Part shown: positions 4,159 to 5,248 of the stretch, in pieces
Numbering within the stretch: the first letter of the stretch is position 1
How the letters are laid out: each line of letters begins with the position of its first letter
DNA from: Nitrospinaceae bacterium
GTDB taxonomy: Bacteria > Nitrospinota > Nitrospinia > Nitrospinales > VA-1
NCBI GenBank assembly: GCA_016763735.1
Contig: JAESTE010000075.1
Coordinates: 1 to 5,248, forward strand
DNA: 5,248 nucleotides
Reading direction: 5' to 3'
Notes under the pieces: generated by a model
What the model was told of the DNA's origin: nothing
Databases searched by the model: none
The model's input: the letters and a program-made list of their open reading frames with translations, nothing else
Position numbers and translations under genes: made by a program

Positions 4159-5100
4159 TTGCTGGATTTAGTGGAAATTGTAGCAGGACTGGCTCTACTC
4201 TTTTATGGTGGGGACTTCCTGGTAACGGGTAGCACGCGTCTTGCCCGATTTTTAAAAATTAGTCCATTCGTAGTTGGTGCTACCGTTATTGCGTTTGGAA
4301 CGTCTGCACCAGAGCTCGCCGTAGCTATCCTCGCCGCATTAGATGCAGCCCCAGAGTTGGCAATGGGAAACGTAATTGGCAGCAACATCGCCAACATTGG
4401 GCTGGTTCTTGGCATAACAGCCATGATTGCCCCTATCGTCATCGCCTCGAAAAGGTTCAACCGTGAGTATCCTCCCTTTCTCCTCGCCGCCTTTTTGATT
4501 TTGTTTTTAGCGTGGGATCTTAAAATTCACCGCCTGGAAGGAATCATAATGGTATCTCTTCTTGCACTGTATGTCTGGAGATCATTCAGTCATAAAGAGG
4601 ACATACCATCCGAGCTAGAAGATGAAGCGCACCTGCTACCGGGTAAAGATCCCGCGTTTCAAGTACTGCTAATAATAGGAGGGCTCGTCGCTTTGGTAGG
4701 GGGAGCAAAGCTTCTTGTTTCTGGCGGAGTCTCAATAGCCAGGAATATCGGGATCAGCGAATGGTTCATTGGAATCACCATTGTCGCTATTGGAACCAGC
4801 CTTCCAGAAATTGTTTCATCCATTATGGCCGCCAAACGGGGACATGGAGAAATGGCAATCGGCAATATTTTTGGAAGCAATATTTTCAACATTCTGATGG
4901 TGCTGGGTGTTACTTCCTTAATACACCCCCTAAATATAAACGAACCCATTCATCCAGACCTGATCATCGCAACTGGAATCACCGGTCTATTACTTGCCTT
5001 AATTGTATTCGGGAAGTATTCATTGGGAAAGATAAGCGGGGTAACTTTGCTGGCAACTTATTTTCTTTATATAACTCTTAAAGGGATGGGTATCCTTTAG
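4159..5100 (+). CDS. yrbG: YrbG-type sodium/calcium antiporter (CaCA family)
   Basis: This inner-membrane cation/Ca2+ exchanger has 313 residues and about ten hydrophobic helices. It has the inverted alpha-repeat structure of the family. Alpha-1 spans about 18-85, with GTSAPE (47-52) and GNVIGSNIANIGLVLG (70-85). Alpha-2 spans about 182-250, with GTSLPE (212-217) and GNIFGSNIFNILMVLG (235-250). A charged loop (141-168, KEDIPSELEDEAH) joins the halves. Residues lining up with the ion sites of the archaeal exchanger NCX_Mj are present: Thr48, Ser49, Glu52, Ser75, Asn79 in repeat 1 and Thr213, Ser214, Glu217, Ser240, Asn244 in repeat 2. Asn244 stands where NCX_Mj has Asp240. The family supports Na+-driven Ca2+ export, but the true substrate cannot be read from sequence. 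The start is TTG, chosen from the AAGGGA upstream and the family's short N-terminus. It follows the SPOR gene and may be partly co-transcribed with it. It meets the TPR gene tail to tail with a 2-nt gap. Confidence 0.93.
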   Translation: MLDLVEIVAGLALLFYGGDFLVTGSTRLARFLKISPFVVGATVIAFGTSAPELAVAILAALDAAPELAMGNVIGSNIANIGLVLGITAMIAPIVIASKRFNREYPPFLLAAFLILFLAWDLKIHRLEGIIMVSLLALYVWRSFSHKEDIPSELEDEAHLLPGKDPAFQVLLIIGGLVALVGGAKLLVSGGVSIARNIGISEWFIGITIVAIGTSLPEIVSSIMAAKRGHGEMAIGNIFGSNIFNILMVLGVTSLIHPLNINEPIHPDLIIATGITGLLLALIVFGKYSLGKISGVTLLATYFLYITLKGMGIL

Positions 5101-5102
5101 AA

Positions 5103-5248
5103 TCAGGCGGAAGGTTTTTTAGGCTTTACGTTCTTGAACTTCCAAAGCTGTTGCTTGTAATAAGGGTCGTTCGGGACTAAATTCAAAGCCTCTTTTATTT
5201 TCGCAATTGCCTCATCACTTTTCCCCTGCACATAATAAATTTCAGACA
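5103..5248 (-). CDS. TPR-repeat protein, C-terminal end (cut by window edge)
   Basis: Only the last 47 codons are inside the window, and the gene continues past 5248. The visible part reads EIYYVQGKSDEAIAKIKEAL followed by NLVPNDPYYKQQLWKF, a good tetratricopeptide pattern (Y-x-x-G, DEAI, AL-x-L-x-P-x-DP-x-Y). A short basic tail, KNVKPKKPSA, leads to TGA at 5105-5103. TPR repeats mediate protein-protein contacts, and the rest of the protein is needed to say more. A lysine-rich end after the last repeat is common and gives no further clue. The stop lies 2 nt from that of the antiporter gene. Confidence 0.75.
   Translation of the reverse strand, partial: SEIYYVQGKSDEAIAKIKEALNLVPNDPYYKQQLWKFKNVKPKKPSA

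Noticed and set aside
4203..4949. Reverse frames opposite the antiporter gene
   Set aside because: They mirror the two alpha-repeats of a well-supported antiporter and carry no independent coding signal.
1..5248. CRISPR array, insertion sequence, phage or toxin-antitoxin locus
   Set aside because: No regularly spaced repeats, transposase or integrase motifs, terminal inverted repeats or paired small toxin-like genes were found.

Overview
The window looks like a compact stretch of a Gram-negative bacterial chromosome with a moderate G+C content (roughly mid-40s percent by eye). It carries mostly housekeeping genes plus two small genes of unknown role. No transposase, integrase, phage gene, CRISPR array, rRNA or tRNA was seen. 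A class 1B dihydroorotate dehydrogenase, a SPOR-domain envelope protein, a YrbG-type cation antiporter and a DUF1566 protein would fit a deltaproteobacterial or Nitrospinota-like marine lineage. That placement is a low-confidence guess from gene style, not a demonstrated assignment.

Layout. Positions 1-155 are non-coding or unresolved and hold one GC-rich hairpin (55-73). A small acidic orphan protein is on the minus strand (440-156). A divergent AT-rich spacer (441-584) separates it from a DUF1566/Lcl-type gene on the plus strand (585-1070, perhaps really running to 1114). Alanine racemase (alr) follows at 1133-2304, split in two by a single-base frameshift near 1475. Alr meets pyrD (minus, 3219-2308) tail to tail with 3 nt between the stops. 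pyrD diverges from a SPOR-domain membrane protein gene (plus, about 3365-4075), which has a near-consensus sigma70 promoter (3226-3254) and a 19-bp dyad just downstream. A perfect 9-bp stem-loop (4094-4117) follows it. A YrbG-family sodium/calcium antiporter gene (plus, 4159-5100) comes next and meets the 3' end of a TPR-protein gene (minus, cut by the window edge) with 2 nt between the stops.

How the genes relate. Alr supplies D-alanine for peptidoglycan, and the SPOR protein probably binds peptidoglycan at the division site, so both touch the cell wall. PyrD serves pyrimidine synthesis, and YrbG exports Ca2+ or a similar cation. There is no strong sign of a single pathway or a dedicated multi-gene system. 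The most notable observations are three apparent single-base frame disruptions clustered between 1020 and 1477, the promoter plus dyad in the pyrD/SPOR divergent region (which also argues for a later SPOR start), and very tight convergent gene ends. I did not find a convincing previously undescribed system.
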